64,000 bases of DNA, taken from positions 61,914 to 125,913 of the forward strand of contig WNNJ02001591.1 in assembly GCA_012934845.2 (NCBI GenBank), given 5' to 3'. This stretch comes from Pomphorhynchus laevis (Eukaryota > Acanthocephala > Palaeacanthocephala > Echinorhynchida > Pomphorhynchidae). Shown piece by piece: positions 58,105 through 64,000 of the stretch; within the stretch, counting starts at the first letter, position 1, and each line of letters begins with the position of its first letter. The notes under the pieces were generated by a model. That model was not told the origin of the DNA. It was given only the letters and a program-made list of their open reading frames with translations, and searched no databases. The position numbers and the translations under genes are program-made.

Positions 58105-60082
58105 TTGCGAAAAAAAATGAGTGAAATGAGTTTTAGGTAATTGGTGTTTCAGTTAACATAAATTCTGACTCGGGGAAACTCCCCCCGTTGCAAAAACAAA
58201 ACAATTTGGCGATTATTATGGCCACTAAGCCCACCGAAAGGCATTACTTACTCAATGTTTTTCTACGAAAGTTAGTACTCCTCCTCATCTCAAGGACTCT
58301 TGACCTTAGTAAAATGCTCTTTAAGGTCTTCCCTCATTTTAAACTATTCTTGTCCAGCACTGTCTTGTTTAGTAGTTTTACTACTAAACAACGCCTCAGT
58401 CTAGCCAACGTCTACATTCGTCCAGGAGAAATTCACAAGAACCGTGATCTCCTGGATGGGATTATTGATGGCGGCTATGACATTGTACTAGGTGACTTCA
58501 AGAAGGAGAAGTTTGTTTGCTGGAGGGATGGGGCTGCGGATTGGATCGGTAGTATAGGCCTTGACAAAGTTTTAAAGAAGTCACTAACCCTACACAATTA
58601 TGGAGCCACTCAATCAACGCAACCAATCCCGCCTTGGGGAGACTTCAGGAGTAGAGACTTATCTGTACCAGATATTCTCAATGCCAAAGGGGCCTCGTCC
58701 GGGCACCTCCAAAACCGTCGCTCCTCTTTCTTCTCGGATATGTCAGCTGTTGACAGCTGATCAAAGAAGGGAGGTGGCCGTCACAATGCGTTTAGCCACC
58801 CCATCCGATGTGGCCGGCATCAACATTAGTAGGCGTATATTTTTACCTAAAAAGCATCAGGTATCTTGTCCGAAAGACCTGCGGCCCATCTCGATTCAAA
58901 ATTCCCTTGTCTCGATCTACGAAAAAGCGCTTGCGCGTAGAATCCGCGATCATTTAAGTAGGCGAAAATTAATCCCATCTGGTTTCCATGGGTTCGTCAA
59001 AGGTCGCTCGGTCCATTTAGCAGTTGGTGAAGTGCATCTGTTCTGTCGGTAGAATAGCCATCAACTCGCTGTGGCTGTTTTCCTTGACTTTTCGGCTGCA
59101 TTTGACCGCATCTCCATACCTTTTGTTATCTCTTCTCTCAGGTCCCTCGGGTTGCCTGCGAGAATTGGGAACAGAGTGGAGATACTGCTGTACACCAAGC
59201 GATTTTATTATGAAGACGACCCTGATGCGCGTCAGTTCTGCCCTATTACAGGTGTACCTCAAGGTTCCCCTCTCTTTCCTATCTTGTATCTTGCTGCCTC
59301 CATAAATCTATTCAAAATATTTAAACGCGATCAACGTCTAGTGGTGTACGCTGATGACACCACAGCCCTGTTCTCTGGACGCAGGTGTAAGGACGTAGTC
59401 TCTGCCATCAGCCGATTTTTTATAAGATTAAAAGACCAGTTACCTAGGTCCAATCTTGTTTTGAATCTCGCCAAATCGCAGGTGGTTGTCTTCCACTGCG
59501 ACAAAGCAAAAGCTTAAGAGATTAGCACTCTCTGCACTCTCCTCCATATTTGCCTCTGAACCACTCCCTACATTCACAAGTCGTGTAAAATAACTGGGAT
59601 TCACCGTTTCGGTGAACTGGTCGGCTAAAGCTGACCTGGATAGACTAAAACGTATTCTGAAGAGAGCTAGTTGGGCTCTGAAACGAGCCCATCATCTGTC
59701 GTTGAATGGGAAAACCCAGGTGCGCCTCTGGGGCACCTGGACTATCTCGTGATTAGTCTTCTTCTCTAGAGGACGTCCTCCAGAGCAAAGACTAAGGTTT
59801 CTAAAGCTCCTCATCTCTCGCTTACCCAACATCGTCCGCGCCGATTGGATTCTTCGGGGGTGAAAGACCCCGGGTGGTTCAATCGGAAAGCGGCGTGCTG
59901 GATTGGTTGGGGGCTCAGATCCTCATGGATTTGAGGCCATGAAAATTGGTAATGTCTGGGAAGAGGAAGAAGCTAAGATTAATTACTATGTCTGAAGATT
60001 CTCCGTGTGTACTTTTCATTTATTTATTAACTCTGACTTATTGACGGCTTGTTTATTTATTTAAGAAAATCTTTATTATTAT
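58105..60082 (+). mobile_element. Family N LINE copy 4 (right of head-to-head pair)
   Basis: Begins gaaaaaaaatgagtgaaatg and reads an ORF1 remnant (ERHYLLNVFLRK). It is deleted into the endonuclease (TKQRLSLANVYIRPGE, IVLGDF), then deleted again by about 580 bp at a TTCAA microhomology into the RT domain (KKEKFVCWRDG). RT palm (VFLDFSAAFDRIS, VYADDTTALF) and C-terminus follow, ending in gaaaatctttattattatt. From about 58498 onward it is some 97-98% identical by eye to the left partner, with the same TAG and frame break. Confidence 0.85.
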
Positions 60083-63000
60083 TACCCGGATCTTTCCCGC
60101 ATAGAGAGAAGCTCAAAAAGAATTACGTAGACAGTTTACCTTAAAACGCAATTCTGATCCCTCAGCAGTATTCTATATTCGTAACAGTAGAATAATAAAG
60201 CTTTCAAAACAGCAGCACAACGAGAAAGTTCCAGAGGCTTTATCGATTGCTGCCCCTATATGACTTTCTGAGAATATAGTCTCCATGTTCAGTAAGAGTC
60301 ATTACACAATCTTGAAATTGCTAATCTTTAATGTCGAAAGCTCGCAAACTCTCCTTAATGAGGGAATAAAATCTTGGTTTTCCTGTTTTGATTTTCTAAT
60401 TTTAAATGAAACTTTTTGTTCATCCCCTGTATCCCTCCTACCGGATTTTTACAGTTTTGATATTCCAGCTTTATTGGGACAGAGAGGTCGTCCAATTGGA
60501 GGTCTGACCGTTGCTTTAAGTCACCGTTTTGTTGCATGGTCTACCAGTTATTCAGATAACTCTATATGCATAACTACCCCTCAGTTTACTATAGTGGGAT
60601 GCTACTTTCGTCCTTCCTTCTCCGCTACTGATATAATTGACGAAGTGTCTAAGCTTCTCGAAGATATCCCAATTGATTCTCCTCTCATTGTTGCAGGGGA
60701 TTTTAACGCTCGCTTCTCAGTACCTTTACATAATAAGTTAGAACGAGTTGCTAATTTCTTTCTATCCAGAAATATGTTTCTATTCGTTCCCGAAGAAGGC
60801 TGGTCCTACGAGTCTTACAACGACAGAAGTTGTTTAGATATAGGTTTTTCGAATGTGGGCATTCACGATGTCCATCTCGAGCTTTCTTCAGAATGGTCAT
60901 TGAGGCGAAAACATAAGCCAGGCTCTTGCATAATTAAATGTATTGATGCACCCATTTAGCAGACTATACCCACGGCTATCTTAAGCAGACAGATTAAGAC
61001 ATTTTTAATCGATTATAATCTAGTTTCAAGAGCTTTTTTGCTCATTCACGAAGGAAACCTTTCTGATAGTTTCTCTTGTGTTAAATCTACGCTACTATCT
61101 GCTTGCGTTAAAAAAGTTTGTCAATTTCCTAACCATAAGGTTTCGGCTAAACTACTGCATTTAAAAATGTTAAGGAATCATATTTTGCGATTGTCTCGGG
61201 AGTTGCGCTACGAGCCTTCAGTGCGTCCAAATTATGTAAGGCTTCGAAGAGAGTACTGTATATTAATAGAGAAATTTAGAGAAGGTGTCAAGCTTAATGA
61301 CGAAATAAAGCTTCTGGAAAAAGCTGAAAAGAAACCATGGAAGATCTCTGATAATAAGAATCACCTAAGTTCTCGCATTCCTCTCTTTAAGTGGTTTACA
61401 CACTTTTCCACGTTACTCTACGATCCAGACTTTGTGGATTTGTCATCAATCTCAATATATTCATTTGTACCGTTAAACGTTGATCCGCTAAACAAGTTAT
61501 TCTCGGTTAATGAGCTGTCAATAGCTCTTCGCAATATGGCTCCTCGTAAAGCTGCGGGATCCGATCTTCTTTGTGTCGAGCAAATTAAACAATCTTTCTT
61601 CTGTCTTGCTCATTTTTGGACTTACTTCTTTAATTGTCTTTTATTAGGTGCTCCATTTCCATGTGGTTGGAGAGATGCTATTATCAAAGTACTTTATAAA
61701 GGTAAAGGCAACCCAGAATCAGAAAACTCCTATCGTGGAATTACACTTCTGAATCATTGCTATAAATTTTTAACACACGCTATTGCTTCCAGATTAATTC
61801 AACATTGTCATGATTCTCTCCTAGAAGAGCAGGGTGGTTGTTGACCTAATAGATCAACGACAGATGTAATAAACACTGTTAGACGATCTGTAATAGACGC
61901 ATTTCAAGAACATCGATCTATTTATGTTATTTTTATTGATTTCCAAAATGCTTTCGACTCAGTTGATAGAAAACTTCTCTTAGAAAAGCTAGCGCGTAGT
62001 GTAGGTTTAGGCGGTCCTATTCTTTATTTATTGAATTCTATTTTGCAACCAAACGTTCTTCGCATTTTTGACGGCATAAATTATTTGAATGAGTTTCTCG
62101 CCAATTGTGGTGTCCTTCAGGGCGACCCTCTAAGTCTTTTGTTATTCAGTTTCTTCATTGATGATCTTCCTAGCAGTCTAAGTCACAATCTTTTAGATAT
62201 TTCATGTGTATTATATGCAGACGATCTTGCTATTATTTCCAAATCTATTTCTAATGCCCAAGTAGCTTTAAACTCGCTCTCAGCGTTCTGTTTTACTAAT
62301 CGTATTCGAGTGAACCGTGAAAAGTCTAAGGTAATTAAGTTCCGAAGAGGAGGTCGACTAAGTCGATCGGACATTCTATGCTATCAAGACGCTCCGCTTG
62401 ATTTTGAATCGAAGTATCTCTGAATGTTAATTACATCTAGATGGTCTTTTTCTCAACATTTTGAACTTAAATGTGATAAAATTGTGAAGGCAACATCTTG
62501 CCGAACTAGGCAAATTATCTTTTGATGCAGGGTTACGATATTTTTATATAATGTTGCTTCCAAGACTACAATATGGACTAGCTTGTATCTGGGTAGACTT
62601 GACTTCAGAAAACTTTTACCAGTTAGATAAGTGCCTGTCAAGATTTATAAAAAGGTTGGTAGGCTTATCTCCAAAAACTTCATCCACGGCTGTTCAAGTT
62701 CTAGCAAGGCTGCCTGCTTTATCAGTTTCATTGCAGAAAGAGATGAATCTTCCTTTGACTGATGGTTTTATTAAAAATCTAAATTTCTTCTACGGCAAAG
62801 TACTTAAACTTTATCAGGATATCTATCAGACTCCTGCTTTTCTTCAAACAGCTTGGCGTAGCCCTCTCCCAAGTAAGCGCACTTTAATCTGGAGAGCTTC
62901 GCTTGACGGATATCATTCCAAGTTCTGTAAAAAAGGAAGAATCATACATGAACGATCATCAACTTGTGTATGCTGTTTTTGCAACACAGCATGCTCATCA

Positions 63001-63270
63001 CTCTTACATGTATTTTCCTGTGCTCATTTGTCTTGTTTATCTTTAAAAACAATAGATACGCTGAAGTGGGGGGTAGGCTCATGGGCTTATTTCGGCTGAC
63101 GATGCGTACCTGTGTCACGTACAATCAATTTGAGCCAATCAATGAAATTTTAAGCAGCTCAAGAAATAAGAAAGACAACTGTTCCGACTTTATATTTGTT
63201 ATCTTATAATCTTTTTTATATGCCTAAGCCGAAAGGCGGAGTGGCTTTAATAAATCACTACATTATTATT
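60083..63270 (+). mobile_element. LINE of another family, 5'-incomplete
   Basis: A piece of ORF1 C-terminus (YIRNSRIIKL) is followed by the ORF2 frame from 60285. Endonuclease: LLIFNVESS, LILNETFCSS, IVAGDFNARF, CLDIGFSN. RT: NSYRGITLLNHCYKFL, FIDFQNAFDSVD, GVLQGDPLSLLLF, LYADDLAIIS. Stops lie at 60957, 61842 and 62421 in one frame, with a frame change near 62500. A C-terminal Cys/His block (CVCCFCNT, HVFSC) is near 62970-63020. The 3' end has aagccgaaaggcggagtggc and tttaataaa. Its 5' end stops at the tail of family N copy 4. Clade not assigned. Confidence 0.8.
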
Positions 63271-64000
63271 AATTTGCACTCACACAACAATATATGCACT
63301 ATTGACATACGAAGGTATTTCTGTAAGAAGAATTTGCATCAGATAAAAAGTAGAAAAATTAAAGAATGTGATATATATGTTGCTCATTAAGCACTTGGTA
63401 AGCCATTGTTCTTCCTATTCAAACTTTTCTCTCTTCTTTCATTCGTATTAATTGATCCACTTTCGAAGATTACTGTTTTAATAATGTGACCATGATTTGA
63501 CCTCGCATATGCGTCTTACTGCATCATTATTCGTCCTAGTTTCTCCGACATACTGTTGAAAACAATCCCAATAGTCTGAAAGATATTGAACTCTCACTAT
63601 CACAGTCATAATTTCCTTTTTTATAAAATACTTCGTATTTTTCATTTGTGAGCAATTTAGGCATCGTGTTTTTACACGAAAAATTTCCGGAATTCAGTAA
63701 AGCCGTTGTGCTTTACATATGTCTTAATTCTAAAAACACCATACTGTCTGTTATGATTTTTGTTTTACTGAACAACATCTGTAGAACTATTTCTCTATCC
63801 GGCAAATCCTCATTTTCGCATGCGAAATATACTGCTTGTTATATGTTCTTTGGAGCCATCGGGAATGGTATAAACACTTAATGCTGGTTGTATCGTTGCC
63901 TAACACTTCCAAGACTTAAGTGTTCGTAACCTTTCGACTTTGTGCACTTTAATAACTGGGAGTATAATATAATATATAATATGATAATATTATATAATAT
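63271..64000. other. AT-rich spacer to the window end
   Basis: No supported gene. A 77-codon open frame at 63648-63881 has no motif I recognise; alternating AT runs cover the last 40 bases. Confidence 0.45.

Overview
The window looks like AT-rich nuclear DNA from an invertebrate animal. One spliced host gene is recognisable, a GW182/TNRC6-like (Argonaute-binding) gene on the + strand whose exons lie at about 31.5-44.4 kb. GW182 proteins are known from animals, and the introns here are 1.6-3.3 kb long and full of retroelements. I cannot name the phylum from the sequence. I recognise no bacterial operon, CRISPR array, rRNA or canonical tRNA, and no LTR retrovirus or capsid-bearing element.

Layout. 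0-9 kb: a dead Tc1/IS630-type transposase cut by the window edge, a Penelope-like element (PLE) fragment with a YIDD reverse transcriptase, a 5'-truncated L2 LINE tail and a 377-bp fold-back. 9-18.7 kb: a degraded CR1-like LINE, then an almost complete L2-like LINE with one long frame broken by two stops, several CR1 3' ends, and a perfect 212-bp palindrome built from two PLE termini. 18.8-30.6 kb: a long CR1-like LINE (+), a structurally complete Tc1/IS630-type DNA transposon with an open transposase frame and iterated terminal repeats, then three CR1-like copies or fragments, one of which has lost the core of its RT domain.

30.6-44.6 kb: the GW182-like gene. I model four exons (31502-31963, 34236-34592, 37861-38145, 39743-about 44437). 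The three internal junctions are all phase 0 with AG|GT acceptors. Intron 1 holds a CR1 fragment nested in a PLE-tail copy. Intron 2 holds a 738-bp inverted pair of PLE termini and a GIY-YIG endonuclease remnant. Intron 3 holds two more PLE tails. The C-terminal silencing region (RRM) known from insect and vertebrate homologues is not seen; the gene may end at the stop near 44437 or continue beyond the window.

44.9-63.3 kb: a LINE cluster. One family with a CCHC-knuckle ORF1 (called family N here) is present four times: an old copy (-), a full-length copy (+) flanked by a 16-bp target-site duplication, and two head-to-head copies that share the same inactivating changes. A fifth LINE of another family follows.

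The most notable theme is the repeated occurrence of hammerhead-ribozyme-like cores (CTGANGA, short hairpin, GAAA) in the PLE termini, about nine or ten in this window, several arranged as exact or near-exact inverted pairs and many inside introns of an RNA-silencing gene. Hammerhead motifs in PLE termini are established knowledge; the activity of these copies, and any effect on the host gene, is inference.
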